DNA of 64,000 nucleotides. It comes from Lutraria lutraria (Eukaryota; Mollusca; Bivalvia; Venerida; Mactridae). The stretch lies in assembly GCA_964023205.1 (NCBI GenBank), contig OZ026835.1, forward strand, positions 8,390,414 through 8,454,413, given 5' to 3'. Below are positions 1 to 12,690 of this stretch, one piece after another (position 1 is the first letter of the stretch; each line of letters starts with the position of its first letter). A program made the position numbers and the translations under genes. The notes beneath the pieces are model-generated. The model was given only the letters and a program-made list of their open reading frames with translations. It had not been told where the DNA came from and searched no databases.

Positions 1-77
1 GCTAACACCTTGTTTTACTGCATTGTTGCAAAATGTTCACTTTCCAAAACCATGATGATACATTGTATCTGACTTAC

Positions 78-263
78 TTTTAACATCGGGAAACTTTTTC
101 TTAATGTATCGTTTTATATATTTATCTTCGTTCTCGTCATCAATAAACAGAAGTCTGGAGTTCAGACTATCACAATGTTTGGCTGCTCCTGCAAACTGTT
201 CTAACTTCTGGTCCTCGAACTTATAACACCAGCGTACATATTTCTTCCAGCCTGTTGGACAAT
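78..263 (-). CDS. Astacin gene exon 8: first part of a C-type lectin-like domain
   Basis: Encodes [17 protein letters not shown], then [21 protein letters not shown], the classic N-terminal half of a C-type lectin-like fold (CP.GW..Y...CY.F, then the cysteine before L..L..I...E). The split codon joins position 912 exactly. The calcium-binding half lies outside the window. Confidence 0.85.
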
Positions 264-3200
264 CTGAAATTGAGAATGATTCATTGAGATCATTTTAAAA
301 GTTTGTATCAGGATATTTGAACTGTATAACGTAAAAAGTACTGTGGTGTTCTTGTATAACCTCAAGTTTTTCTTGATTTAACTGATCATTGTTAGACTAG
401 TATATCCATGATCATTTGTTTAGGATTGGAAAAATGAATAAAGAACAAAATGTAATGCCATACAGGAAACTTAAAAAGTTATCGTTGACCAAAATGATAC
501 GTAATATTTCAAATGAACTTTAAGAACACTGTTTGACATACATCAAAGCAAATCGTATATTTTACACTGTAAAACTAGTACACTCAGCAAGACTACTATC
601 GCTCTTGCTCTTTGTTGAATTAATTATGCTTGATTAGAAACAGTTGAAATTACAAATTGTATACAAGGGTCAACAAAATAAGGTATTAAAGTCAATGCTT
701 GAGTTATAAGAAAATATAAACCAGAGACCTGTTTCTTAACAAATATCCATAGCTACGATAACATTTTGAGAACTAAACTACATTTCGTATTTGCTACCCC
801 TGAAATATTTGTAAGCAAGAAGTGTTATATCAAAAACATTTTTTTAAAAACTGTTGTCATAAAATTTGTGTCATCTTTAGCACAGGAATAATAGTTACTA
901 CATTTACTTACATGTTTCAGCGTCATCTCTTCTGTCCATACATTTGTACATGTCTCTTAGTTGCCCAATATCGATTGTACTTAGTGCGTCTCTTTGTCCA
1001 ATTTGCATCTTCAATATCTTTCCAATTCCAATCACCTGAACAGAACAGAGCAAACATTCTTAAACATATTTTACTTTTAAATATTCATAAAGTCTTTAAT
1101 AAAAACACACTTGGCATGTTTAAGTTTGTTTTGCTAAGAAGGAACGTACAGAGTCAATGTTTGATATTTTTTCAGTTTTTACTGGGGGATGTTAATTCTA
1201 AACTTATAAGAAAATAGACATGGCTCTAAAAAGTCTTATCTGGGGAGCTATGTAAAACTACAAAATATGCGTAAATGGGAGGTAATTGGTAAGCTGTTTT
1301 TATCTTTAATAGTGAAGAACGGTGGTTCGATTTTTATTTCAGATTTCATAATGATTTTTATGGTACATTGTGAAGAATCGTGAGTTTGTATCTTTAGACA
1401 GTGTAAATTATTATTTAATTCAGCATACATAAATTGCTATTCCCCAAACTGAGTGAAAAAAGCCTGAACTATAATATACGTTGAACCATTGAACATCTCT
1501 TTGTTACTTAATTTTACAAATACCATCACATTACGTATGGTAATCTACACATCACTTCCATTTTCAATTGACACATTTTTACTACACCATTGTAAAATGA
1601 AGAACAAGCGCAAAATTTTAACACCTACCTTTATGGTGTCTTCGCCCATGTTTGTGAACGCCTTCTTGCTGTAATGCATAACACTTTCGTAATCATAAGG
1701 AAAACCCCTGGACGTAACCAATGTTTTGTTGGCGATATTAAAATCTGGTAGATATCGGGGCGATATATTATCTTCCAATATCTTAACATATTTATCTCTG
1801 TCTGGTCTGGCCTGAAAAAATAGATAACTGGATTGTCTAAATGTGGTCATGTTGTTTCTAAGAAACTTCGATAATTTGTCATTGGCTTTAAAACAATCAG
1901 GGACACTGTTGTATAGTGTTCCTTGCGATCCACACTTTCCACGTGTCCGAACGCGATACGCTACAAGCCATAACAAGTCAGTTCCCAATTGCCGAAAATC
2001 TCAATTTTCGCTCACACCAAACAATTATTATTCAAATAAATTAATAAGCAATTATTTATCAAATGAGTAAGTAAATAAATATATTTTGTGCCAGTATAAA
2101 TGTTGATCTTGAAATATGTGTTTTTCTTTCACATACACGTATTCATGAAGTACATATATTGTACCCCTGAGTAATTTTTGAGTTTACAAACTGTACTAGT
2201 ATCTAATTCAGTTTTTTCAAGGCTGAAATAAAATCGTTAAGTGAACAATTCTATTCTTATGGCAAAGGACAGTGATCTTTTAATACCTGTTCGTGCCAGA
2301 AGCCGAGGACGTGTGAGATTTCGTGTATAGCTGTACCAATTCTTTCACAACCTTTACCAATGGATAATTTCTGTTCCCCACCCACTCGACCGACACTTGA
2401 CCAACAACTGCAAATAAAACTTGACCTGTCAATTGTCCGAGTAGAAATAGTTAACATTTTAAAACAAATTTAAGTTTTAGAGTGTTTGATTATTTCTAAA
2501 ATACTGAATAATACTTGAAAAAAAAATAAAACACTTAAACTGGTCTATTTTCTTGTCGCTGGTGGTCGCACTTTTTAACTGTTTGTTTGGGATTGCTCAG
2601 GGCTCGTCTAGTTTATAAGTTTTTGAAAAATATTTTTCACAAATATTTCGCAATAAGATATTTAGCTATACACAATTGGTGTCTCTTTTTTGTTACGTAT
2701 AATATTATTTCGATGAGAGGTTATGGTTGGTTTATTCTATATTTTACAATAAATCGTTACATAAATACATGTAGGTCATATTCAGCAGGTGTTTAACTTT
2801 ATATAGTTATATGTTTAATACATACATTACCTAAATTCGCGAATAGTCATATAGTATTTTAGCTATAATTAATCATACTATATTATTGTCTTGTGCTTAT
2901 AATTGTATGTATACAAGCTTAAGTGTCCTAGTTTATGTATATGTTGTGACGATGAGCTGTTATGCTAAAGTCTAAGAAAAGTTTTTGTTGTGTTCTGTTC
3001 TATTTCACTGAGATCTCTAGATGGGTCATTTCAGAGCATACTGGTTTTCATTTTATTGTTTTCGATGCAGATTGATCGAATACAAGCTACTAGCAATTAC
3101 CCAAATGCTTTTCAATAAATGCTATAGTAATAATGTAGTGAACACAATCGCGTTGGAAGAATTAAATGAACAGCATGACTGAACGAAAGAAATGGGTATA

Positions 3201-6200
3201 TTAAATTTTCATACACACAATTTGAATACATAAGCTCATAAAATTAATATCCTTTTAGTACAGTGCGTCCTCTCCAAAGCAATACCTTTGGGAGAAGCAA
3301 GATTATGTTGTTGTTGAGAGGTTGTTGCTCTATGGAGGTTAAATTAATAGTTAAATCATACAGTGGAAAAACATGCTGTTATTGACGGGAGGTGTTGCCC
3401 AAGAGAGGGTCGCTCTGGAGAGGCTGTGCTGTATATCAGAAAAAGCGAGACAACTTACCCAGGTTCACTTATAAATCGTACGTAGTCAACATCTCTTAAC
3501 TTCTTACGTCTAAACTTGATACAAGTCTCTTCTTCAATCCTTGTCATGGCCTTCTTTATAGCAGTTTTAGACTTTGGTGCTAAAATATGTCGGAAATGTT
3601 GGGTTATGTACACATCAAGTATCTAGACCAAGTGGGGGGTCGTCTAATAATGAATATGCCAAACAAGTTGCACTGGAATAGCTCCAAAGATAGGGCATCT
3701 ATCATGCAGAAACCACTTCTAATTATTATATCGAAATGTCATATTTTGAAACAAGTAACAACATACCAACATAATCGGTGAACATACCTATATAAATGGT
3801 GAACATTCTTTCATACATAAATGATGGACGAACTTACGCAAATGGTGAATGTACCTACACAATTGGTGAACATATCTACATATTTAGTGAACATTTTTAG
3901 TGAACATTTCTACATATTGTTGAATATATCTACATAATTGGTGAGCATACCTACATAAATGATAATATGACTTACATACGTACATACATCTATAGATAAA
4001 GAGCATAATTATATATACAAACAATGTACGTACATACATAAATGATAAAACATATTACTATAACTGATGAACTTACCTATATCATCGGCAAACATGAAGG
4101 GTATGGTGGCATTTCTCCAGGTTCGAGCGCTTCTCATTGTGGCTCGTTTATACCTTAACCTTATACTGTTACCATATATGATCTTCTCTGATTCCCTGTC
4201 CAACACTATGTCACCATTGTAAAACACGGACCCGCCTGTAATAGGCATCGTTAGTGCTAATAACTCTACATTAAAAAAAGATACAGCAAAAGGGTTTCAA
4301 TCAATTATTATGTATCATTTAAAGTGACTGATATCTCAGCCGACGGCTTAAACATGTATTCAGTCATTTGTGGTCACTTAAATTTCGTTCATGTCGGCCG
4401 ACGGCACGAACATGTGATTCAGTTGTTTGTGGTCACGCTATTTTAGTTCTACATGGCCGACGGCAGGACCATGTAATTCAGTCGTTTGTGGTCATGTAAA
4501 TTTAGTTCATCACTTTATTCAAAAAGGAAATATAGCCTAGACCCCATGCCAACTCCACAAAACCCCCAAATTATATTCTTAATGATAAAGTTACACCAGA
4601 CTCACTAGTGGGGTCAACGGGGGGAACACCCGGCGCCCTCTCCCTTTAAATGTCTCCGATCATAGACAGAAATGAAATACATGTATCTAGGAACTGAATA
4701 ATTGAATACTATTATTGTATATTACCCCCAACCCACTTATAAGCCAAGCCTGAAATCCTGGATCCGCCTCTGACAGACTGAAGTTTGTATGTACGTTGCT
4801 CTGATTTCGAAATATGTCTATGATCTGCGCTTTTTAGTCCCACATTGAATTTCTCAGCAAGAGATTTCACGTAAAATGTGTTCATTATCGACTTTAATCC
4901 TATAACAAAATATTCATATTTAACAAGCGCATGCATACGGATTAACTTTAATCCTCTTAAATTGAAAATCCCACATTTCGTAGTACCTTATCTGTTGCAT
5001 TGATTCAAAATTGCACGTTTTGGTGAGTGTAATGATTTATAATATGACACATTTTTATAAAATGGAAATGCATGTATAAATGCAATTGAATGTTATTAGT
5101 AACTTATTACGTTCTAAGGCCTGTCATTTTACTATCAAGAAAAGTCAGGCCCCACGGTTGTATATCATGAGTACATTGTCTGAGCTCAAACTCAAAGTAC
5201 TATGAGCAGATTTATGAACAGAACAGAACAGAATTATTGTCTTATCATTATTAATGTAGAAACATTAAAAGACAAGATATGATATCTGAACTCTGAGACC
5301 GATCTCAATTTTTAAAACCTCGGGACTAGGGCATATTTTTAAGAATAAAATTTAGTCATAATAATCTGGTTTCTTATTGTTATCATCTAAATCTAAAAAC
5401 AACCCTAACAGAAAGTACCAAATTCTTTTCAGAGCGATGTACAATTTATATCGACTCTGATTCATTCATCTTGAATCAATAGATATGCTGATTATAATTT
5501 AATTCTTCAAAAGTTCATTTTATAAGGTCGAATTTATTTTTCATCTTTGAAAAGAACGAGAGGGGTAGAGGGGGGGGGGGGGGAGATCACCTCGACCGAT
5601 ATTGAAGTTCATTCATGTGACACCATTCACATTTCAATAAATTTTATATTTCTAACATGACCCTGTCATTGAATACAATATAATTGAAGAGAAAAAACTG
5701 ATCCAGAACTGAAACGATTAAATATTCCTTGCCATCCGAAGAAATGACATTAATTTTATTTCAAATGAATCAGACCTCCTCGGATTTCCTGATTTTTAAA
5801 TGCAGATAATGTTTAAACTAATGATTAGGTTCTATTAGGTATTAAATAACACATTAAATGTGTGATTCAGACCGTGCAGGCAATATTTGATCAATTTATA
5901 ATAGTGTTCGTACTAAGGTGAACTGTGCAAAACCAGCATACATCGAATGCAAGATTGATCCGTCTTCATTTATTTGAACTGCGTGATTTTATTGTTAAAT
6001 ACATTGCCTATCGTTTATCTGACAAACCCGTCAATCCTATTTTTCCAATGCAAATTACGATTTTTTCACATGTTGTCGTGTTTTCAATTGGTTTCCAAAA
6101 TGCGGTAATGCAATGATGAAATTATACCAAAATAACGAAAATTGCACAAATTCTGTCAGAAATGAACTTATGTTAATTTTTACTGCAATGATTCAACCTT

Positions 6201-9200
6201 CTTGTGGTTGCACCTTGGTCTAAGTAAGATATTACATTCATTGAAACGCAGAAATGAAGTCATTTACTGAACGGTTGTAAAAATTGTCTCGGAGTTAAGT
6301 AATATTATAACAGTTTTCATCTCATTATATTCCTAAACTCTGTCGACATTAGATAACGATGCAGATTAACAAGAATTAACGACCATCCGCGGCAGTTATT
6401 GTATTGACAGTTCTTGTTTTGACAGTTCTTGTATTAACAGTTATTGTATTGACAGTTCTTGTTTTGACAGTTCTTGTATTAACAGTTCTTGTATTGACAG
6501 TTCTAGTTTAGACAGTTCTTGTATTAACAGTTCTTGTATTAACAGTTCTTGCATTGACAGTTCTTGTATTGACATATCTTGTATTGACAGTTCTCATGTT
6601 GACAGTTCTCGTATTGACAGTGTTTGTATAGGCAGTTTTTGTATACGCAGTTATTGTATTTACAGCACTAGTATTGATAGTTCTACATACCTGTTCCTCT
6701 GGGTCTCTCATCATTAGCCGTACAAATAGATGGCGGACAAACATCTGTAAATAGAAAGGAAGTACTTATCAGATTTGATTTAAAACTGATTTAGAACTTG
6801 GTTCTGTTGTGAAGTCAATATATATGAATGAAACATTACAGTTTTAAGTTATGCATGTAGTTTGATCTTGTCAACAAAGTAAAGAACACGTCATTTACTT
6901 TCTTGATGTGTATGTCATTTTACGAACCATTAAATGTAATTGTACACTGAATGACAATTTCCGAGTCTTTGTGACACATTGTTGTAGTCATTGTGAAATG
7001 TATGAGAAACCTACCTATCACAAATCGGAAAGGTCTGGTGAATAAGAGAGGAATTATTTTGTGGTTTTAATAAATCATGTTCAAATATAGCAGTTTATTA
7101 CCCGTCTCGTGCTATAGAAAAAAGCAACTGCTTGATACGTGTTTGTTTATTCCGTGTGAACATTGATATACACAATAGAATACGGTTATAGTGAACTCGC
7201 AGGGACATGAACAATTATTTATTATACCCATATTTAACTAAATTCATAGCATCTAAAAAATGGATGGTATATTAGCGGACGAATAAATATTTCACTGTAC
7301 CTACGTTCGTATTAACTGTGTTGTACTGTATCGTTAAGTCATACAAGCATCAAGCTGTGATTTTTTGTGGTATATAACATGTCGACTGGGACTTCAGTGG
7401 GTTCGAGTCCAGCTACCGACCATGTCTCTTTATGTGAGAAAGTAGGCAGTTGTCAAGGAGGTCTAGTACTGGTTCTTTCCAGGAATGATGGTTAGGTGAA
7501 CTGTCTGCCTCATATGACTCGGACTGTTGTAAAGGGGCGTAAAACTCCAACAAACAAACATAAAATCTACACAGGAGTACACCAGCACCCAATCGTATAT
7601 AAACATTGGTTAACTTAAACCATTGGATTGAATTATAACATCTTGGTAAAATTATTGGTTAGCACTTAGCTTTACATAAATTTGATTTTAACCCAATATT
7701 GTTATGGTTAAAGTTAACTACATGTATTATATATACAGTTGGGTACTGGGTAGGGGGCTTCCTTCACTGTTCAAGCTACAAAGGTCGCCAAATGGTTGTT
7801 GGTGCCACGTTAAACCTCAGTGAAAGTAAATAAAATAAATGTGTTAACTCTATTTCATAAGGTTCAATGTTCGTTTTGTATTGTTTATGTCAAAGAAATG
7901 ATAAATTCTTTTCTATAGCGTAATGTCGTTATAAGAGTGTTCAGTCATGTCGAAAGATGCGTATTTTAATGTTTCATTGAGATTTACAAACATGATGTAT
8001 AGCGGCTTTTGGGTGCTTTTATTCAAACTTGACAAAAAAACTTTGAAAAAGGCCGTGAGAATTCCAATAGCTTAAGTATAAGTATTAGTTAACCAATGTT
8101 GCACTTAGCATCAAGTTATTAACATATAAATGGATGTAAAGTAGTGCGAAACAAGGTGCTGTAGTTCTTGTAAATATCTAGATAGGTATAGTAGGCATAC
8201 TAGTAACTAAATAGCCAAGCTAAAAACAGTTAAAATTATAAGCACCAAATTTGCAATGATTTTCCCACAAGGCCAACTACTAGTATCAAAGAAAAACAAT
8301 TCACTGGTCATTGTTCTTGAGATTGGGACCAAAACTCAAATATGTTTTGTATTTAAATCTATATGAATTCATATATGTGAAAACCTTAATTGGAATTAAT
8401 CAAACAATATGGTAAGAAGCCTGTTATATCTGATAGTTATACGTACATGATATCTAAAGGCCGTTTAGCCTTTTTAATTCAGACTTACAGAACGATACAA
8501 TAGATAAAATGACAGTAAGATAAGAAATATATTCTATTTGCTTCAAAGCAGTATTTATATAATGTCTTTCTTTAGCCAAATCTCGTAAAATGTTGTAAAA
8601 TGCTTTTTCATATAGTTTGCAATATCATTGAAAAAAATACTGTGCTACATTTCCAAGAATGTTTTATTGCAAGTAAAAGTTAGTTTCACTGATAAGACAC
8701 CTTTCTAGGTAAAATAAGACCTACTTTGATTTGAACATCAAAAAAGCTAACAGGGCTTTAAAGAACCTGCCAGGCCTAGTATGCTGAACTTTTATTTTTT
8801 TAGCACGGATATTGATCCTAAGTTTAGTACAGTACAGAACTATTATAATTCCTTTGAAAACTTCGCTTCTAAGAAAAATCATCGAGAACGGAATATTTGA
8901 AGACAGTTTGAAGTTTTGAATCAACGATGTGGCTGAATGTAATCAGATTGTGTGAGGTTTCCAACTTTCGTTATTGTTTTGATACTAAATACTTCACGAA
9001 CGCAGAACAAAAACGTGGGTTTCCGATAAAATAAGGGGTTCATATAAAAGTCAAAACTTTAACTACATTAGTAGCACTTGAACATGGTGTATTCGTGCAG
9101 ATACATTAAACTGAAGTTTATTAATTTGATTTTTGTGTAATAACAAATTTGTTAATAAAAGTTGTTGTTATTTTGACATTCTTAACGTCTAAGTGACATG

Positions 9201-12200
9201 TGTTTTATATTAAGCGCATTAAATATTTATGTTCCGACTTGTAAGAACTATGACATGCAAATTTAAATTGATCATGTCGTTAACAAACGTGACACGAGCA
9301 GTTGAGATGGGTTGTACCCACGCAAACCCTATAAACGAAACGTAATTAATTACAAAATAGGCGCTGCCCCTTCCCCCTACCCCAGACGTTGTTCAAAACA
9401 GGTTCTACCTCCACGTAAACCTTAAAATCAAGACGTCATTTATTTAAAAAGAATAAGGGCTGTCCCCTACCAAGATCTTAAAACTAGACGTTATTGGTTT
9501 TCCCCAAATGAAACTTCTTTCACAAAACACGAATTAAAAATAAATACGCACAATACAAATTTAACTGCAATGAAGAACCTGTGCAGTCTGCAACAGATGA
9601 TTCTATGTAGTTGTTGAAGTCAGAAAGAGATTGGATATCTTCTCTGCCTTCCGGGACTCTCATTTTACGGTCTCCCCTTCCCCGGTGAACTATCGAGTCA
9701 AGTATGCACTGTGTCTAGAAAATCACAGGAATAACGGGCGAGACATGTAGGATAAAGAACCAGGAAAAACTATTCGAAATAAGAGTAGGGATACAAGTGT
9801 CCGCTTCTCCTGTACCCCAACCCCCCCCCCCCCCCCCCACCCCTCCCTCATTCCGGAGAGAACTTGGAATGACCATAGCTGTCGTAAGAGCCATTAAAGA
9901 ATAGATAAATAAATAAATAGTCAGAAGGAACCGTGATACAAACTTAATCGGCACCCCTCCCTTCCAATGCGTTCAGGGCACTTTTCGTTTAATATGGACG
10001 AACTCTATAATCATATTTTATTACTCAGTCATTCCAGTCTGACGGTATGTGTCATCTATAATCTCCGGATTGTCGACAACTTATCTTCTAGGTCTTGTTA
10101 GCCCCAATATTCCCCCTTTTTATTACTTGAATATTTACGTAATCACCAAATAAATTACATTGCATTATCAAATTGGCATTCATTTTTATCGAAATGAAAC
10201 ATTTTTCTTTGCCATTTATGTACAAAAATGTGTATTTTTACATTGTTCGTAATTCAGTATTGGAGACTATGATCTTGGCTGTACTCACATTTTGATGTTA
10301 AAATGATTGTGGTTACATGGTGATATTAAGCAATACATTTTGATGGTATAGTTTGTTGACACATGTACTGATACTAGTATTTCCCTCTTATATAGTTAAT
10401 TATCATTTGTTGCAACTATCAGTTGTTTGGCCACGCCCATTAACAATTCAGTAATATACTTTGACCACTATGGTTAAACTAGTATCTTATGCGAACAATA
10501 AATTATTTCGAATATCTTCTTAATATTTTATCTGATATTTGGCTAAATATAATATAACAAAGCGAACATCATCAAACGCGAGGATATATAAGCTTTATTT
10601 ATCTTTGTTCTCAAGAGCCATAAATTCCAGCATTTCTAATTACTTGCTATCAAACAAAATCATACATCGACGATGGACATTGAATTCATAAATGTTTGCT
10701 TAGATGACAATGATATCAACATAACGTAGTCTTATAGTATTTATGATACCCGACCTAAAATGATGATCTGCTATATAATGCTTAGCTTGCATATTATAAA
10801 TGTATGTCTAATAACCCAATTTATGACCATAAGTCCGTTAAAATCCTAAAAGTTAAGTATGTGGTCAATGTTTGTCCAATTTGTACAAATCTTTCTGTAA
10901 ATAAAAGTCAATGTTAACCCAAATCGATATCTTAATGATTTCGATGTCATTCTTGTGAGGCCAGAAAAATCAGTGTTTCAGTCTCCCGACCGATCCTGGT
11001 TTTTATGGGGAGGGGGGGCGCCTGCTTCCCTTATTTTTCTAACGTGTGTCCGCAAAAGTTAATTAGGGACAAATCGTACCTCAAATGTAAGAAACTTATG
11101 TCCAGAAGAAAAGAAATTGGGACCTACTACCAGTATCATTGGGGTCAAAATCTCGTAAACACTTTTTTATCCAGACTTATATCATGATTTGCCAATAAGG
11201 TCGAGACATCCTGAATGTGTCTGTTTGTAGACACCAGTCCTGTGCATTTCTAAAAAAAAAAATTTAATTGAAGTTAATAATATTCTTAATTCAAAAGTCC
11301 ATAAAATTTCGCCAAAAGACAGAATATTTTAATTAATTCGATCTTTTAAATATTTTTACGACCAGAATCGACGATTTGAAATAATGGGTCATTGTCTAAA
11401 ATCAAAGATATTTCTTTCAGACTCTGTAAACCATGCGCCATTGTTCGGATTTGTACAACTAGCTAAGCATTTCTCTCAAGAATGTAGTGTTTATAGTTTA
11501 TATACGATGATGAATGTTTACGATCTGTTTACGATAACGTATTGAAATTATACACAAGATCCAAAGACCTTTGGCAGGAAAAAAATGTGTATCATTAATC
11601 TGTGTCAGAGTTTTTATACATTTTTGTTGTAAAGAATTAGCTACACGAAAGAGTGGAAATTGATTCATGTCATAATTATATAAAAATCTGATTGTCATAT
11701 ATGTAAGGATAAGAACTCCATTAGACGTAACGTCCATCGTTGCAATCCTGATTTTGTATCAAGTTTGGTTGTATTTCTATACGGTGTAGTTTTTTAAATA
11801 AATATTTTTAAACTAATGAGATGAAGCCATACAATATGACTGTGCCTAATTTGATATTTCATTATGTATTTCCTGATAAAGTATCCAATTTACTCGTCAG
11901 TAGAACTTTTTAACCTTTTTATATTACATTAATATCTATTTATATATTCTACGGCCCAAATTATGGAAGAAAAACAAATATTTTAATAAGTTATTCGCAT
12001 CCAGTGTCTTGGAATACGAGCTATTTGCATGACTATAAAAGTGACTATAGAGTTATCTTAACGAAAATCGACTCACCGTAGTTCAGTTCCCATGGCTCCC
12101 AGTATCTTCTTGACCTTCTAACAATGGAGACCTTTATTCGGGCTGTAGGATGCACAAGACCAGTACTGTCAGAGACGTACCCATCACTGTCAGCAAATAG

Positions 12201-12362
12201 TTCCTCTGCCACTTTTCTAACCTGATCATCAAGATCACTAGTTTCTTCTTCAAATTCTGTATGTTCATCTATATATTTAACTGGTAATCCTTTAACGTTT
12301 GTGTAAAATATGCAAATAAATATCCCGAACATAAAAATCTTTTTAATCCGAGTGAAATTCAT
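78..12362 (-). CDS. Astacin-family metalloprotease with C-type lectin-like domain (partial, 8 exons)
   Basis: Secreted zinc endopeptidase of the astacin (M12A) family. Exons on the minus strand: 12362-12077, 6744-6691, 4235-4077, 3579-3459, 2407-2287, 1811-1629, 1035-912 and 263-78; every junction keeps frame. Residues 1-25 look like a signal peptide, followed by an acidic propeptide, RRSRR basic residues, and an FYNGD motif resembling the astacin cysteine-free aspartate switch. Zinc motif [12 protein letters not shown] has His235, Glu236, His239 and His245; the Met-turn SVMHY is at 290-294; IGQRDALS and an RDMYKC end follow. From residue 351 [13 protein letters not shown] opens a C-type lectin-like domain that leaves the window. 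An in-frame TAA precedes the start ATG. The family matures by propeptide cleavage and acts outside the cell on matrix or other proteins; the substrate here is unknown. Confidence 0.9.
264..911. other. Astacin gene intron
   Basis: AT-rich intron between the last protease exon and the lectin exon. The 131-codon plus-strand reading frame across the upstream exon is a shadow. No repeat recognised. Confidence 0.6.
912..1035 (-). CDS. Astacin gene exon 7: C-terminal end of protease domain
   Basis: Encodes [19 protein letters not shown] with the closing KC, matching the family consensus IGQR..LS..DI..LN.LY.C. Acceptor CTGTTCTGTTCAG, donor GTAAGT. An alternative in-frame acceptor 18 bases downstream would drop VIGIGK. 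Confidence 0.85.
1629..1811 (-). CDS. Astacin gene exon 6: Met-turn
   Basis: Acceptor TTTTTTCAG, donor GTAGGT. Begins ARPDRDKYV, directly continuing HEQ as in canonical astacins (HEQxRPDRD), and contains the Met-turn [12 protein letters not shown] and GEDTIK. Confidence 0.9.
2287..2407 (-). CDS. Astacin gene exon 5: zinc-binding active site
   Basis: Encodes [17 protein letters not shown] followed by GC and the zinc motif [13 protein letters not shown] (residues 235-247). The HExxHxxGFxHE signature is complete, so the domain is predicted to be active. Confidence 0.92.
3259..3433. mobile_element. Palindromic MITE, family A copy 1
   Basis: About 175 bases starting TACAGTGCG and ending GTGCTGTA. 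The arms are near-complementary (CCTCTCCAAAGCAA against TTGTTGCTC and GGAGAGG). The same family recurs at 17933, 23611 and 30560. It is non-coding and lies in an astacin intron. Confidence 0.75.
3459..3579 (-). CDS. Astacin gene exon 4
   Basis: Acceptor CATATTTTAG, donor GTAAGT. Encodes [15 protein letters not shown], the conserved helix and first cysteine of astacins, then YVRFISEPG. Phase 2 in, joining position 4077 by a split codon. Confidence 0.85.
3774..3960. repeat. Degenerate short tandem repeat
   Basis: Imperfect units of about 20 bases built on GGTGAACATACCTACATAAA, inside an astacin intron. Confidence 0.55.
4077..4235 (-). CDS. Astacin gene exon 3: propeptide end and start of mature protease
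   Basis: Acceptor ATTACAG, donor GTAAGT. Encodes [15 protein letters not shown], the propeptide inhibitory segment, then RYKR, a likely processing site, and the first strand of the mature domain ([13 protein letters not shown]). Confidence 0.85.
4336..4510. repeat. Three tandem copies of a 58-base unit
   Basis: GCCGACGGC recurs at 4339, 4397 and 4455, each followed by ACATGT, ATTCAGT and TTTGTGGTCA. The regular 58-base spacing marks a short minisatellite in the intron between astacin exons 2 and 3. Confidence 0.75.
6392..6680. repeat. Minisatellite with 15-base units
   Basis: About 19 units of the type TTGACAGTTCTTGTA, with variants (TTAACAG, TTTTGACAG). Because 15 is a multiple of three it creates a spurious repetitive reading frame (NTRTV) on the minus strand. 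It abuts the putative 54-base astacin exon. Confidence 0.85.
6691..6744 (-). CDS. Putative 54-base symmetric cassette exon of the astacin gene
   Basis: A CTATTTACAG acceptor and a CAG/GTATGT donor flank 54 bases that are open in the phase needed (phase 1 in and out). It would add 18 residues including VCPPSIC between the prodomain exon and the catalytic exons. Because it is symmetric, skipping it also leaves the frame intact (exon 1 to 4235), so it may be alternative. It sits at the edge of the 15-base minisatellite. Confidence 0.5.
7381..7562 (+). mobile_element. tRNA-derived SINE, 5'-truncated copy
   Basis: Contains a B-box-like GGTTCGAGTCC followed by the tail seen in the copies at 25261 and 59642 (GTCTAGTACTGGTTCTTTCC, then GGCGTAAAACTCC) and ends in AACAAACAAACA. 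The A-box part is missing. Confidence 0.7.
9715..9944 (+). mobile_element. SINE copy sharing body with the 61873 element
   Basis: Shares AACCAGGAAAAACTA, TTCTCCTGTA and ATGACCATAGCTGTC with the element at 61873-62656 and ends in a GATAAATAAATAAATA tail. A long C tract lies inside it at about 9822-9838. It shows the junction that is interrupted by a hAT-like insertion at 62089. Confidence 0.6.
12077..12362 (-). CDS. Astacin gene exon 1: signal peptide and propeptide
   Basis: Starts at ATG 12362, with an in-frame TAA at 12374-12372 upstream. It encodes 95 codons plus one base and ends at a GTGAGT donor. A hydrophobic stretch at residues 8-21 ending near VKG suggests a signal peptide. The rest is acidic (EEETSDLDD) and ends with a basic cluster, RRSRR, before WEPWELNY. 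Confidence 0.85.
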
Positions 12363-12680
12363 TTTTTTGTATTAAATACTCGAACACTATACACGAAGAA
12401 TCAGTTTGAAATAATCAAACTATAATGTTTTATTCTTCAAAAGCCCACTGTAGATATGAAAATCGTTAACGCGTTTCGTAACTCTAGTAAACGCTCAGCG
12501 ATTTAAAATGATATTTATAGATAAGTTTATAGTGATATTTCTTTTTAAAAGTACGCACTAAAGTTCAACTACGCAGAAAAGAAGCTTTTGTATATCCTTC
12601 GTCTATTAATGTATCTTTTCAAATGGTTTAATGATGTAGACCAAAGATTTAAATGTTTGAGCGTTCTATGTAGAGCGTTT

Positions 12681-12690
12681 TCTTATATAC
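12681..12690 (-). promoter_or_regulatory. Possible TATA box of the astacin gene
   Basis: On the minus strand the string GTATATAAGA lies about 320 bases upstream of the start codon. It is a good TATA-like match, but no transcript evidence is available. Confidence 0.35.

Larger units (their letters stand above)
6745..12076. other. Long first intron of the astacin gene
   Basis: About 5.3 kb with two SINE fragments (7381 and 9715) and otherwise unrecognised AT-rich DNA. No reading frame here has domain content. Confidence 0.6.

Noticed and set aside
822..1217. 131-codon plus-strand frame
   Set aside because: It is antisense to the astacin exon at 912-1035, which has strong domain evidence; no domain in the plus frame.
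6508..6744. Minus-strand frame with NTRTV repeats
   Set aside because: The repetitive part is the 15-base minisatellite. Only its first 54 bases look like an exon, in another frame.
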